Source: Sulfuriferula sp.
GTDB lineage: Bacteria; Pseudomonadota; Gammaproteobacteria; Burkholderiales; Sulfuriferulaceae
Assembly (NCBI GenBank): GCA_031291235.1
Contig: JARLJL010000009.1
Span: forward strand, 160,208-224,207
Direction: 5' to 3'
DNA length: 64,000 nt
Shown here in pieces: positions 17,660-26,429 of the stretch. The notes below the pieces were generated by a model that worked only from the letters and a program-made list of their open reading frames with translations, was not told the origin of the DNA and did no database searches. A program made the translations under genes and the position numbers. Position 1 is the stretch's first letter. Every line of letters starts with the position of its first letter.

Positions 17660-18823
17660 TTATATGCCGGCTGCCGACTTCAACGCTTCCGCCTTATCGG
17701 TGGACTCCCAGGTAAATTCAGGCTCATCGCGGCCGAAATGCCCGTAACTGGCCGTGCGCGTATAGATAGGACGCAGCAGGTTGAGCGTCTGGATAATCGC
17801 CTTGGGACGCAAATCGAAATGCGCTTCAACCAGTTCCGCAATGCGTTCGTCGCTGACCTTGCCGGTACCGAAGGTATTCACCATCAGCGATACCGGGCGC
17901 GCCACACCGATAGCATAAGCCACCTGCACCAGACATTTGCTTGCCAAACCGGCGGCCACAATGTTCTTGGCCACATAACGGCCTGCGTAAGCAGCGGAAC
18001 GATCCACTTTGCTCGGGTCCTTGCCGGAGAACGCGCCACCGCCGTGAGGTGCGGCACCGCCATAAGTATCAACAATAATCTTGCGCCCGGTCAGGCCGGC
18101 ATCGCCCATAGGGCCGCCGATCACGAAACGTCCGGTCGGATTCACCAGATAACGCACGTCCTCTTTCAACATGTCCGCAGGGATCACCGGCTTGATGATC
18201 TCCTCGATCACGGCTTCCTGGATCTGCGCATGCGACACGTCGGGGTGATGCTGAGTAGACAGCACAACGGTATCGACGTGCTGCGGTTTGCCGTCGACAT
18301 AACGTATCGACACCTGCGATTTTGCATCGGGCCGCAACCAGGGCAGACGGCCGTCCTTGCGCAATTCGGCCTGACGCTCGACCAGACGGTGTGCCAGATA
18401 GATAGGCAACGGCATCAGTGACGGCGTTTCGTCGCAGGCATAACCGAACATCAGGCCCTGATCACCGGCACCCTGATCCAGATCCAGCCCTTGGCCTTCA
18501 TTCACGCCCTGGGCAATATCTGCCGATTGCTTGCCAAAAGTAGTGAGCACGGAACAGGTGTTGTAATCGAAACCGATATCGGAACTGTCGTAGCCGATAC
18601 GCTTCACGGTCTGACGCGCGATCTGGTTGTAATCGATCATGGCATGAGTCGTGATTTCGCCAGCGATAACGACCAGACCGGTCGTTACCAATGTTTCGCA
18701 AGCCACGCGCGCATGCGGATCCTGAGTCAGGATGGCATCCAGAACGGCATCTGAAATTTGGTCGGCAACTTTATCGGGATGACCTTCGGATACGGATTCC
18801 GAAGTAAAAATGTAATCTTGCAT
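17660..18823 (-). CDS. metK: S-adenosylmethionine synthetase
   Basis: Makes S-adenosylmethionine from methionine and ATP. It has 387 residues and the family motifs [14 protein letters not shown] (ATP site), [15 protein letters not shown], and the phosphate-loop segment [19 protein letters not shown]. The ATG at 18823 fits the family N-terminus ([18 protein letters not shown]); a GTG three codons earlier lies too close to AAAGG. It is controlled by its own SAH riboswitch and followed by the ahcY promoter. A decayed piece of a second metK lies upstream. Confidence 0.98.
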   Translation of the reverse strand: MQDYIFTSESVSEGHPDKVADQISDAVLDAILTQDPHARVACETLVTTGLVVIAGEITTHAMIDYNQIARQTVKRIGYDSSDIGFDYNTCSVLTTFGKQSADIAQGVNEGQGLDLDQGAGDQGLMFGYACDETPSLMPLPIYLAHRLVERQAELRKDGRLPWLRPDAKSQVSIRYVDGKPQHVDTVVLSTQHHPDVSHAQIQEAVIEEIIKPVIPADMLKEDVRYLVNPTGRFVIGGPMGDAGLTGRKIIVDTYGGAAPHGGGAFSGKDPSKVDRSAAYAGRYVAKNIVAAGLASKCLVQVAYAIGVARPVSLMVNTFGTGKVSDERIAELVEAHFDLRPKAIIQTLNLLRPIYTRTASYGHFGRDEPEFTWESTDKAEALKSAAGI

Positions 18824-18861
18824 GGCACACACGCCTTTCTGTTAAAGACAAAAAAGTAAGA

Positions 18862-18928
18862 CGTGAGCGTCGTTGCTATGTAGAAGGTTTGAGCCTGGCG
18901 GGGTACCCGTCGCAACGCTCCTCAAACC
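18862..18928 (-). ncRNA. SAH riboswitch upstream of metK (copy 2)
   Basis: Same architecture as the ahcY copy: P1 arms GGTTTGAG / CTCAAACC, core GAGGAGCGTTGCGAC, GCCAGG, and 3' CAACGACGCTCACG. Relative to copy 1, the pseudoknot pair changes on both sides (GAGCGT:ACGCTC instead of GAGCGC:GCGCTC), a compensatory change that supports the fold. The following CTTACTTTTTTGTC is identical to copy 1. SAH riboswitches usually precede ahcY or methionine-cycle genes; metK as target is less usual as far as I know. Confidence 0.9.
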
Positions 18929-18936
18929 GAAGCGAC

Positions 18937-18965
18937 ATTCTAGCGGAGTCTCCTTCGCGTGTACA
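18937..18965 (-). promoter_or_regulatory. promoter of metK riboswitch transcript
   Basis: Minus-strand TGTACA (18965-18960), 17-base spacer, TAGAAT (18942-18937), identical in hexamers and spacing to the ahcY copy. The -35 element coincides with the point where similarity of the upstream pseudogene to metK stops. Confidence 0.7.
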
Positions 18966-19087
18966 GACTATCGTCCGGCAAGCTACACGCATATGCGGGT
19001 CTTGGGTTAGAATGCGGTTATACGCTATCGGACATTTGCCCGGCGAATGATCCGCATGCCTTTTCGATACAGACATTGAGGTAAATA
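18960..19087 (-). pseudogene. decayed 5' fragment of a second metK
   Basis: About 42 codons read in one minus-strand frame resemble the N-terminal part of MetK: FTSMSVSKRHAD against [12 protein letters not shown], and ILTQDPHMRVACRTIV against [16 protein letters not shown]. The middle is divergent, with one codon missing, and catalytic H/D/K residues are partly lost. Similarity ends at the promoter of the intact metK. It carries no start region and cannot make an enzyme. With 18824-18959 (riboswitch, promoter) and 19088-19161 (nothing recognised) it fills the 338-bp gap between metK and the acyltransferase gene. Confidence 0.75.
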
Positions 19088-19161
19088 CCCGTCTTGCACT
19101 ACGCCAGCCCCACCAAAACGACAATTTGCGAAATCACGCGATGCGGCTCGCCTGAAACCAA

Positions 19162-20031
19162 ATGACATTATTCCTTTTGCGTTTACTTGCCCGGCTACCG
19201 CTGCGCTTGTGGCATATACTGGGTGCATTCGGCGGCTGGCTGGTTTACCGCAGCGACAAACGTTACGCCGCCAAAATCCAGCAAAATCTGGCGCAAAGCG
19301 GCATTGCGACCGACGACACAGCCTATCAGGCATTACTGCGACAAACCGCGCAGGAAATCGGCAAGGGCGGTGCCGAACTGTTGCCGATCTGGCTGCGCCC
19401 ATACGATCAGGTACTGGGTCTGGTCAAGGAATGCCGCGGCTGGGAGCATGTCGAAGCGGCCGTCGGCGCCGGCAAGGGCATACTCGCGATGACGCCGCAT
19501 CTGGGCTGCTTTGAAATCGTCAGCCTGTATTACGCTGCCCGCCGCCCCATGACCGTCATGTATCGCCCGCCTCGCCAGCAGTGGGTAGAAGGCGTCATGC
19601 GCGCCGGTCGCGCGCGCGGCCAAATCACGCTGGCCACCACCGACGTCAAAGGCGTCCGCGCCCTGCTTACCGCGCTGAAAAAAGGCGAAGCGGTCGGCGT
19701 GCTGCCCGATCAGGTTGCCAGCAAAGGCGAAGGCGTGTGGGCGAATTTCTTCGGCCGCCCGGCTTATACGCCGACGCTGGTCGCGCGCCTGCATCAATCT
19801 ACCGGCGCGGTGCCGCTGCTGATGTTTGGCGAACGCCTGCCGCACGGTCAGGGCTATATAGTGCATATTGAGCCGCTGCAAGCCGATCTGAGCGGCGACA
19901 AACAACTCGCCAGCATCGCCCTCAACGCTGCGCTGGAACAGCTCATCCGCAAATTTCCGGCCCAGTATTTATGGAGCTATAACCGCTACAAACGTCCCGG
20001 CGGCGTTGAACCGCCGGAAACCGCGCTATGA
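19162..20031 (+). CDS. LpxL/HtrB-family lipid A acyltransferase (first of two)
   Basis: Inner-membrane enzyme of 289 residues that adds a secondary acyl chain to lipid A. It has a short hydrophobic N-terminus and the acyltransferase motif HX4E in TPHLGCFEI (about residues 112-120), followed by MYRPPRQ and LPDQVASKGEGVWANFFG. The start ATG at 19162 fits the family. The stop overlaps the next start by 4 bases (ATGA). Whether it transfers to the 2' or 3' position cannot be told from sequence. Confidence 0.9.
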   Translation: MTLFLLRLLARLPLRLWHILGAFGGWLVYRSDKRYAAKIQQNLAQSGIATDDTAYQALLRQTAQEIGKGGAELLPIWLRPYDQVLGLVKECRGWEHVEAAVGAGKGILAMTPHLGCFEIVSLYYAARRPMTVMYRPPRQQWVEGVMRAGRARGQITLATTDVKGVRALLTALKKGEAVGVLPDQVASKGEGVWANFFGRPAYTPTLVARLHQSTGAVPLLMFGERLPHGQGYIVHIEPLQADLSGDKQLASIALNAALEQLIRKFPAQYLWSYNRYKRPGGVEPPETAL

Positions 20032-20906
20032 TTCTGTCCCGCATCGGCATTTTCATACTCTGGCTCATACACTGGCTGCCGCTGGCGGCGCAAGCCGGTA
20101 TCGGCAACACGCTGGGCAGCTTGCTGTATGCCGTAGCCGCGAAACGCCGGAAAATCGGCGCCATCAATTTAATGCTGTGCTTTCCGGAGTGGACGCAGCA
20201 GCAACGCGACCGGGTATTGCGGCAACACTTTCAGGCCATGACCCGCGCCGCCATCGAGCATGGCGAATTATGGTGGTCGGATCGCAAGCGCATTAACCGT
20301 ATCGTCAGGATTGAAGGTCTTGCGCATTTCCAGGCCGTATCCGGCGAACCGCTGATCTTGCTGGCGCCGCACTTTATCGGTCTGGATATGGGCGGCGTGC
20401 GTCTGAGCACCGAATATGCACCGCTGGTGTCGATGTATAGCCGGCTCAAGAACCCGCTGTTCGACCAGCTCATGTTCCACGCCAGAACCCGCTTCGGCCA
20501 ATCCCGGCTGATATCCCGCCATGAGGGCGTACGCCCGCTGATACGCGAAATGAAACAGGGCGCGCCGCTGTATTATTTGCCGGATCAGGATTTCGGCGCC
20601 AAGGATGCCGTATTTGCGCCATTTTTCGGCGTGCCGGCGGCAACGGTGAACGCCTTGCCGCGCATTGCCAAACTGGCGCATGCCAAAGTCGTGCCGGTAG
20701 TCACGCGGCAATTGCCGGGCGGCCAGGGTTATGTAGCGCAGTTTTATCCGGCGTGGGATAATTTCCCCAGCGACGACATCGCGGCCGATGTCACACGCAT
20801 GAATGCCTTTATCGAAGACCGGGTACGTGAAATGCCGGAACAATATTTCTGGCTGCACAAACGCTTCAAGACGCGTCCGCCGGGCGAGGCCAAACTCTAT
20901 TCCTGA
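20028..20906 (+). CDS. LpxL/HtrB-family lipid A acyltransferase (second of two)
   Basis: Paralogue of the preceding gene, 292 residues, with the HX4D motif in [12 protein letters not shown] (about residues 117-128), then [13 protein letters not shown] and [18 protein letters not shown]. The overlapping start suggests coupled translation and paired action on lipid A. The two proteins are clearly diverged, so they probably act successively at different positions. The dapF gene follows 10 bases downstream. Confidence 0.92.
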   Translation: MILSRIGIFILWLIHWLPLAAQAGIGNTLGSLLYAVAAKRRKIGAINLMLCFPEWTQQQRDRVLRQHFQAMTRAAIEHGELWWSDRKRINRIVRIEGLAHFQAVSGEPLILLAPHFIGLDMGGVRLSTEYAPLVSMYSRLKNPLFDQLMFHARTRFGQSRLISRHEGVRPLIREMKQGAPLYYLPDQDFGAKDAVFAPFFGVPAATVNALPRIAKLAHAKVVPVVTRQLPGGQGYVAQFYPAWDNFPSDDIAADVTRMNAFIEDRVREMPEQYFWLHKRFKTRPPGEAKLYS

Positions 20907-20916
20907 CGACCACGAC

Positions 20917-21750
20917 ATGAAATTGAAATTTAGCAAAATGCACGGCGCAGGCAACGATTTCGTCGTAATCGACGCGATCAGCCAGCATGTCGACCTCTCT
21001 GCCGAGCAGGTGCGCTGGATCGCCGACCGGCATTTCGGCGTCGGTTGCGACCAGTTGCTGCTGGTCGAACGCCCTACCCGCGACGATGCCGATTTCCGTT
21101 ATCGCATTTTTAACGCCGACGGCAGTGAAGTCGAACAATGCGGCAACGGCGCACGCTGCTTTGTGCGTTTCGTACACGACCACGGCCTGACCGACCAGCG
21201 CGAAATCCGCGTAGAAACAGCCTCCGGGCTGATCTTTCCGCGACTGGAAGACGACGGCCGCGTTACCGTCAATATGGGCGCGCCGCGATTCGAGCCTGCC
21301 GACATCCCGTTTGTGGCTGATGCTCGCGCACTCACTTACCCACTAGCGGTGGGCGACAAACTGCTGGATGTCAGCGTACTGTCCATGGGCAACCCGCACG
21401 CCGTGCAAATTGTGGATAATGTCGACGCGGCGCCGGTGACGGAACTGGGCGCACTGATAGAACATCATCCGCGTTTTCCCAAACGGGTCAATGCCGGATT
21501 TATGCAAATCATGGATCGTAACCATATTCGCTTGCGTGTTTACGAGCGCGGCGCAGGCGAAACGCTGGCGTGCGGTACCGGCGCATGCGCTGCTGTTGTC
21601 GCCGGCATTACCCGCGGGCTGTTGCAACAACGTGTCGATGTTGCCACCCGCGGCGGTATACTGACTATAGAGTGGGCCGGCGAGGGCACTCCTGTCTGGC
21701 TCACCGGACCCACTGTTAACGTATTTGAAGCTGAACTTACTCTGGAATGA
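20917..21750 (+). CDS. dapF: diaminopimelate epimerase
   Basis: Interconverts LL- and meso-diaminopimelate for lysine and peptidoglycan. It has 277 residues from the ATG at 20917 ([19 protein letters not shown]). The two catalytic cysteines are visible, C75 in EQCGNGARC and a second in [10 protein letters not shown]. An upstream open frame reaches 20803 but overlaps the acyltransferase gene and does not match the family. It starts the conserved dapF-DUF484-xerC order. Confidence 0.97.
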   Translation: MKLKFSKMHGAGNDFVVIDAISQHVDLSAEQVRWIADRHFGVGCDQLLLVERPTRDDADFRYRIFNADGSEVEQCGNGARCFVRFVHDHGLTDQREIRVETASGLIFPRLEDDGRVTVNMGAPRFEPADIPFVADARALTYPLAVGDKLLDVSVLSMGNPHAVQIVDNVDAAPVTELGALIEHHPRFPKRVNAGFMQIMDRNHIRLRVYERGAGETLACGTGACAAVVAGITRGLLQQRVDVATRGGILTIEWAGEGTPVWLTGPTVNVFEAELTLE

Positions 21751-21760
21751 AACCGGCAAT

Positions 21761-22399
21761 ATGAAATCCGATGAAATCGCGCGCTATCTGGCGACACACC
21801 CTGAATTTTTTGACGAATATCCTCACCTGCTGACGGATATTCGCGTCAGTCACCCGTTCGAAGGACGGGCTATTCCTATCGCCGAACGCCAGATCCTGAA
21901 TTTGCGCGACAAGGTCACCCTGCTGGAAACCAAACTTGCCGAGTTGATCCAGTTTGGCGAAGAGAACGACATCAGTTCGCAAAAAATGCAGCACATCGCT
22001 GTCGCCATGATGGCGGCACGCGATTTGCCAACACTGATTCATGCGCTGTACCTGAATTTGCGCGAAGATTTCGCCATTCCTCACGCCACGCTCCGGATCT
22101 GGCAGGCGACCGGCGACGAAGTCGAATTCACGCCGTGTTCCGATGAAGTAAAAACATGGGTAGAAAATATGCCGCATCCGCAATGCGGCGCCTATCTGCA
22201 TCCGGAGGCGCTCACCTGGCTGGGCGATGCCAGCCATTTGCGTTCATATGCCGCTATCCCGCTCAAAAACGACCAGCTCGTCGGCGTGCTGATATTGGCT
22301 TCCGAAGATACGCAGCGCTTCTACCCGCAAATGGGCACACTGTATCTGCAACGTCTGGGCGAGCTGATTGCAGCCGGGTTGCAACGCTTGCTGCCGTGA
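21761..22399 (+). CDS. DUF484 family protein
   Basis: A 212-residue protein with an N-terminal helical region (IARYLATHPEFFDEYPHLLTDIRVSHPF, RQILNLRDKVTLLE) and a C-terminal GAF-like domain. The family sits between dapF and xerC in many proteobacteria, including E. coli; its function is not established. The frame overlaps the end of dapF if read from 21725, but the ATG at 21761 matches the family start (MKSDEIARYL). The stop overlaps the xerC GTG start by 4 bases. Confidence 0.88.
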   Translation: MKSDEIARYLATHPEFFDEYPHLLTDIRVSHPFEGRAIPIAERQILNLRDKVTLLETKLAELIQFGEENDISSQKMQHIAVAMMAARDLPTLIHALYLNLREDFAIPHATLRIWQATGDEVEFTPCSDEVKTWVENMPHPQCGAYLHPEALTWLGDASHLRSYAAIPLKNDQLVGVLILASEDTQRFYPQMGTLYLQRLGELIAAGLQRLLP

Positions 22400-23271
22400 A
22401 CGACTCGTCGTTAGTCGATGCCTATTTAACCCATCTTGCCGCCGAACGCGGCTTATCCGCACATACCGTCAGCAATTACGCACGGGATGTGCGCCTCCTG
22501 CTCGCCAGAATCGACGGTACGACATTTGCCGAACTGCGGGCACACGACATTCGCCGCATTATCGCCACATTACATGCGCAAGGGCTGTCGGGCAAAAGCC
22601 TGGCACGCACCTTATCCGCCTGGCGCGGTCTGTTTCATTATCTGGGCAAACGCCACGATTACACCCACAATCCCTGCGAAGGTCTGCGTGCGCCCAAGTA
22701 TGCACGTACGCTGCCACGCAGCCTGTCGGTAGAACAGGTGACGCATTTGCTCGATGCGCCCGACGATACGCCGCTGGCAGTACGCGACAACGCCATATTC
22801 GAGCTGTTCTACTCTTCCGGTTTGCGCTTGTCCGAACTGGCAACGCTGAAATTGGGGCAAATGGATTTAACTCATGGCGAAATCAGCGTCACCGGCAAAG
22901 GCAACAAAAGCCGTCTGGTACCGCTTGGCAAACAGGCGAGCATAGCCATGCAGCGCTGGCTGGCGCAACGCAGCGATACGGGAGATTACGTTTTCCCCGG
23001 ACGCAACGGCGGGCATCTGACGCAACGCGCGATCGAATTACGGCTCAAGCATCGTGCCGATCGCATCGGTCTCGATGCCAAAGTCCACCCGCACGTACTG
23101 CGCCATGCTTTTGCATCGCACCTGCTGCAATCTTCCGGGGATCTGCGTGCCGTGCAGGAGCTGCTGGGGCATGCCAGTATCAGCACGACGCAAATATATA
23201 CACAGCTGGATTTTCAGCATCTCGCCGCCACATACGATCTCGCGCACCCCCGCGCCAAAAAGAAACCCTGA
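22396..23271 (+). CDS. xerC: tyrosine recombinase XerC
   Basis: Site-specific recombinase that resolves chromosome dimers at dif with XerD. It has 291 residues from a GTG overlapping the DUF484 stop (GTGA). The N-terminal SAM-like DNA-binding domain (VDAYLTHLAAERGLSAHTVSNYARDV) is followed by the catalytic set: R in SSGLRLSEL, K in GKGNKSR, HxxR in HPHVLRHAFASHLL, H in LGHASIS and the nucleophile Y in TQIYTQLD. The open frame runs further upstream (22156), but that part overlaps DUF484. Confidence 0.95.
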   Translation: MNDSSLVDAYLTHLAAERGLSAHTVSNYARDVRLLLARIDGTTFAELRAHDIRRIIATLHAQGLSGKSLARTLSAWRGLFHYLGKRHDYTHNPCEGLRAPKYARTLPRSLSVEQVTHLLDAPDDTPLAVRDNAIFELFYSSGLRLSELATLKLGQMDLTHGEISVTGKGNKSRLVPLGKQASIAMQRWLAQRSDTGDYVFPGRNGGHLTQRAIELRLKHRADRIGLDAKVHPHVLRHAFASHLLQSSGDLRAVQELLGHASISTTQIYTQLDFQHLAATYDLAHPRAKKKP

Positions 23272-23286
23272 TCCGGCAGATGTAAA

Positions 23287-23343
23287 AAAACAGGATGTTC
23301 AGGACGGAATGTGCATTCCGTTGCTCCTGACCCATCCTGTTTT
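23287..23343. terminator. bidirectional terminator between xerC and rplI
   Basis: Three nested inverted repeats form one long interrupted hairpin: AAAACAGGATG/CATCCTGTTTT (23287-23297, 23333-23343), TCAGGA/TCCTGA (23299-23304, 23325-23330) and CGGAAT/ATTCCG (23305-23310, 23315-23320). A/T runs at both ends fit termination of both convergent transcripts. Confidence 0.75.
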
Positions 23344-23381
23344 CAAGCCAGACTCAAACTACGAGCCGAGGCAATAACTGC

Positions 23382-23831
23382 TTAACGTTCGCCTTGTACG
23401 GTAACGGTAATGTCCGCTATCACATCGGTATGCAACGCGATGCTGACCGGGAATTCGCCGATTGCTTTCAGCGGACCGTTAGGCATACGCACTTCCGCCT
23501 TGGCCACTTCGATACCTTGCGCTTTCAATGCTTCAGCGATATCGATGTTGGTCACGGAGCCGAACAAACGACCGTCCATACCGGCTTTTTGCGACACGAC
23601 CAAGGTGAAATCGGCCAATTTTTCTGCACGTACTTGAGCAGCTGCCAATGCGGCTGCATGGGCTTTTTCCAACTCTGCGCGCTTTTCTTCGAAATGCTTG
23701 AGGTTAGCGGCAGTTGCACGCTTGGCCTTGCCCTGAGGGATCAGGAAATTGCGGGCATAACCGTCTTTAACTTTAACCACGTCGCCCAATGTGCCGAGGT
23801 TGATCACTTTTTCCATCAGTATAATTTGCAT
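23382..23831 (-). CDS. rplI: 50S ribosomal protein L9
   Basis: Large-subunit protein of 149 residues, starting with the diagnostic [25 protein letters not shown] and N-terminal rRNA-binding segment [13 protein letters not shown], then a long helix and the C-terminal domain. Ribosome site GGAG seven bases before the ATG. It is last in the rpsF-priB-rpsR-rplI operon. Confidence 0.98.
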   Translation of the reverse strand: MQIILMEKVINLGTLGDVVKVKDGYARNFLIPQGKAKRATAANLKHFEEKRAELEKAHAAALAAAQVRAEKLADFTLVVSQKAGMDGRLFGSVTNIDIAEALKAQGIEVAKAEVRMPNGPLKAIGEFPVSIALHTDVIADITVTVQGER

Positions 23832-23841
23832 GGTGATCTCC

Positions 23842-24111
23842 TTAATGCAAGTCAGTGTAAGGCATCAGCGCGAGGAAACGTGCGCGTTTGATGGCAGTAG
23901 ACAACTGGCGTTGAAAACGGGTTTTGGTACCGGTGATACGTGCCGGAATGATTTTGCCGTTTTCAGCGACGAAATCCTTTAACAATTCAGCGTCTTTATA
24001 ATCGACCCAGGTAATGCCTTCAACGGTAAAACGGCAGAACTTGCGGCGTTTGAACAACTGGCGGGAACCTTCCCGACGTTTGGTGTTTTTGCTGTTAGTT
24101 GGACGAGGCAT
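23842..24111 (-). CDS. rpsR: 30S ribosomal protein S18
   Basis: Small-subunit protein of 89 residues that pairs with S6 on the platform. It contains [25 protein letters not shown] and the C-terminal [19 protein letters not shown] good ribosome site (AGGAG) precedes the ATG. It lies 10 bases before rplI. The N-terminal Asn/Lys/Arg-rich extension ([17 protein letters not shown]) makes it somewhat longer than E. coli S18. Confidence 0.97.
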   Translation of the reverse strand: MPRPTNSKNTKRREGSRQLFKRRKFCRFTVEGITWVDYKDAELLKDFVAENGKIIPARITGTKTRFQRQLSTAIKRARFLALMPYTDLH

Positions 24112-24124
24112 GATGCACTCCTAT

Positions 24125-24421
24125 CTAAATGTTTTCTAAGCTGCAAATATGCAGCACTATCTGTTGACTCTTTTGGCTTTTCTGCGCGAGGAAGCCGCTA
24201 ACATGAAGCGTTTGAGTTAAATTCAACCGACTTACCTTACGGGCCAACTCGCCAATTGCAATGGCGGCAATCTCGACATTCACTATACGTTCACTGCCGC
24301 CTTCGATCTGTTTCGACTCATGCCGAATCCGGCATTCAATCAAAGGCACGCCTGCTGGCGTATAACGTAAAGTCTCGAGATGGGTTAGCGTTCCGTCAAG
24401 TAAGAGCTGGTTAACTTCCAA
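24125..24421 (-). CDS. priB: primosomal replication protein N (PriB)
   Basis: Single-strand DNA-binding OB-fold protein of 98 residues that helps reload the replisome with PriA. It is recognised by its position between rpsF and rpsR and by the SSB-like pattern (NQLLLDGTLTHLETLRYTPAGVPLIECRI). The only plausible start is TTG at 24421, five bases after the rpsF stop; no ATG is available upstream in frame, so translation is probably coupled. PriA itself is encoded elsewhere in this window. Confidence 0.93.
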   Translation of the reverse strand: MEVNQLLLDGTLTHLETLRYTPAGVPLIECRIRHESKQIEGGSERIVNVEIAAIAIGELARKVSRLNLTQTLHVSGFLAQKSQKSQQIVLHICSLENI

Positions 24422-24426
24422 ACGCT

Positions 24427-24807
24427 TTAGGCTGCTTCTTCCGCATCGGCTTCAACCTTGGTGTCGGCACCGGTCAATGAACGCGATTTTTCTTCCTTCA
24501 TCATTGGCGAAGGCGCAGTCACTGCTTCATCCATACGCACGGTAAGATGGCGCAATACCGCATCGTTGAATTTGAAGCCATGCTCCAATTCGTCGAGTGT
24601 TTCCTGATCGCATTCAATGTTCATCAACACATAGTGCGCCTTGTGAACTTTTTGAATAGGGTAAGCCATTTGACGGCGGCCCCAGTCTTCCAGACGGTGG
24701 ATTTGACCGTTACGGCTGGCTATCTGGTTGCGGTAACGCTCGATCATCGCGGGCACTTGCTCGCTTTGATCAGGGTGTACGATAAACACGATTTCATAAT
24801 GACGCAT
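24427..24807 (-). CDS. rpsF: 30S ribosomal protein S6
   Basis: Small-subunit protein, 126 residues from the ATG at 24807 ([21 protein letters not shown]), which has AGAAGGAG upstream. It contains the typical [16 protein letters not shown] and YVLMNIEC segments and an acidic C-terminal tail (VEADAEEAA) resembling the glutamylated tail of other S6 proteins. The longer frame to 24870 reads through the promoter and is rejected. Confidence 0.98.
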   Translation of the reverse strand: MRHYEIVFIVHPDQSEQVPAMIERYRNQIASRNGQIHRLEDWGRRQMAYPIQKVHKAHYVLMNIECDQETLDELEHGFKFNDAVLRHLTVRMDEAVTAPSPMMKEEKSRSLTGADTKVEADAEEAA

Positions 24808-24868
24808 GCAAAGCTCCTTCTGGTTAAAGCCCTCCGTGCGTAAGCGGTAGGGCAAGGGGAAACCGCGC

Positions 24869-24897
24869 ATTATATTGGGTATTCAGATGCTTAGCAA
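24869..24897 (-). promoter_or_regulatory. promoter of rpsF-priB-rpsR-rplI operon
   Basis: Minus-strand TTGCTA (24897-24892), 17-base spacer, consensus TATAAT (24874-24869). The predicted start leaves a leader of about 55 bases, long enough for a feedback site for S6:S18, which I did not try to fold. Confidence 0.8.
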
Positions 24898-24960
24898 GCA
24901 TTTATCCGGAAATTCCCGTTTGCGGGCGTGGTCGCTGTATTGCACAGCCCGCATTCGGGA

Positions 24961-25773
24961 TCAAGGCTGACCGATATAATCTTCCAGCATTTGCATTTCC
25001 GCGGGGCTAAATCCCGCCGCTAACCGCGCTTCAGTATGCAGCGGCCCACGTAGTCTGGGCGCTTTGTATTCGCGCATCAGCGTCCTGAAAGTTGCAATCG
25101 GCTCGAGCCCGCGCAACTCGCAGAAATATGCGTACCAGCGGTTGCCGATAGCCACATGGCCTATTTCGTCATGCAGAATGACGCTCAGCACATCGGCGGT
25201 CGATTGCGCGCCGCAGGAGGCCAGCCGGCGCATGATCACCGGCAGCGCGTCTAACCCGCGCGCCTCCAGCACTCTGGGCACCAGCGCCATGCGCACCATG
25301 GGGTCGTGCGCCGTAGTTACCGCCATATCCCACAATCCGTTATGTGCAGTAAAGTCGCCGTAATCGAAACCCAGCGTACGTAGATGATCGCGCAGCAAAG
25401 TGAAATGCTCGGCTTCTTCCGCCGCTACCTGCAACCAGTCAGCATAGTATGCCTGCGGCAGATCGCGAAACCGGTATGCTGCGTCCAGCGCCAGATTGAT
25501 TGCGTTAAATTCGATATGCGCCAGCGAATGTATTAGCGCCGCCCTGCCTTCAGGTGTCGACGGCTGACGCTTGCCGACCTGCAAGGCGGAAACCATTTCC
25601 GGTTTAAGCGGACGGCCTGGCACCGGAATCGGAATGGCGGGAGGCGATACGTCAGTGCAGACTATGTCGCCCGACAGCCATGCATGCCGTAGCGCAGCCA
25701 CTTGCACCAGCTTGCTATCGACATCGACAGTCAGCAAACAGGCGAGCGCGCGGGAAAAGAGATCGTCTGACAT
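24961..25773 (-). CDS. DUF455 ferritin-like protein
   Basis: A 270-residue protein of the DUF455 family, a ferritin-like helical bundle of unknown function. Candidate metal ligands are regularly spaced: E in HIEFNAINLALD, EEAEH in VAAEEAEHFTLL, E in LEARGLD, and HDEIGHVAIG. The four-ligand ExxH-type pattern suggests a di-iron or similar centre. The ATG at 25773 (MSDDLFSRAL) fits the family better than the upstream one at 25818. There is no clear ribosome site. Confidence 0.82.
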   Translation of the reverse strand: MSDDLFSRALACLLTVDVDSKLVQVAALRHAWLSGDIVCTDVSPPAIPIPVPGRPLKPEMVSALQVGKRQPSTPEGRAALIHSLAHIEFNAINLALDAAYRFRDLPQAYYADWLQVAAEEAEHFTLLRDHLRTLGFDYGDFTAHNGLWDMAVTTAHDPMVRMALVPRVLEARGLDALPVIMRRLASCGAQSTADVLSVILHDEIGHVAIGNRWYAYFCELRGLEPIATFRTLMREYKAPRLRGPLHTEARLAAGFSPAEMQMLEDYIGQP

Positions 25774-25901
25774 GTATGCGGCAGTATTAACCCAGAATAG
25801 CGGATTATAGCGCCACATGACCCGCTATCCAACGCGCTACCGCGCCAGACCCCCGACGAGATCGGCGCTACCGTATCAAATGCTCGAATTGTGCAACGAA
25901 A

Positions 25902-26429
25902 TCAGAAAATGAAGAATGAAGCACTGGCGACCGCAGCGCCCAGTACGAATCCGGCCAATACATCAGTCGGATAATGCAACCCGAGGATCAGCCGGGATGC
26001 GGCAACGGCCAATGTGAACGGCACCAGCAGCCAGGCCAGTGCCGGATAGTAGTAAATCGCAACCAGACTGAAAGTTACCGCATGCAAAGTATGGCCGGAA
26101 GGAAAGCTGAACCGGTCCAGCGGCGCAGTGAGGCAATGAATATGACCGAACTGCTGATGCGGACGCGGGCGCAAGGTTTTATGCTTGAGCCATTTGTAAA
26201 TCAGCGTCGCGGTCAATCCGGCAGCAATCATATGCAACACCACATACAGCGCCGACTTGCCCAGCAGCAGATACATCGCCACCATCAGCGTGTACCAGAA
26301 CACGCCGTCGCCCAGCCGGCTGATCACCTGAAAAGCCCGCACCACAGCGGGAAAACGCTCAACGCGATTAAAGCGCTGGGTTAACCCCGCCTCGTATTCA
26401 CCCATCCACTGCCAGCTCAACTTCTCCAT
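25902..26429 (-). CDS. PAP2-family membrane phosphatase
   Basis: Inner-membrane lipid phosphatase of 175 residues with about five membrane helices. The three acid-phosphatase motifs are present: KWLKHKTLRP, FPSGHTLHA and SRLILGLHYPTD. Likely substrates are phosphatidic acid, undecaprenyl diphosphate or a glycolipid phosphate. The start at 26429 (AAGGAA upstream) overlaps the end of the glycosyltransferase gene by 32 bases, so the two are co-translated and may act in the same glycolipid pathway. Confidence 0.88.
   Translation of the reverse strand: MEKLSWQWMGEYEAGLTQRFNRVERFPAVVRAFQVISRLGDGVFWYTLMVAMYLLLGKSALYVVLHMIAAGLTATLIYKWLKHKTLRPRPHQQFGHIHCLTAPLDRFSFPSGHTLHAVTFSLVAIYYYPALAWLLVPFTLAVAASRLILGLHYPTDVLAGFVLGAAVASASFFIF

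Noticed and set aside
17558..18421. 287-codon plus-strand frame across the ahcY leader and metK
   Set aside because: Antisense shadow; it would run through the riboswitch and the metK coding region, and it has no recognisable domain.
18876..19124. The minus-strand frame holding the metK fragment as a small functional gene
   Set aside because: It lacks a family start, runs through the promoter and riboswitch of metK, and keeps only a short eroded piece of the enzyme.
22156..22395. N-terminal extension of XerC
   Set aside because: It lies entirely within the DUF484 gene in another frame; the GTG at 22396 matches the usual XerC length and overlaps the DUF484 stop.
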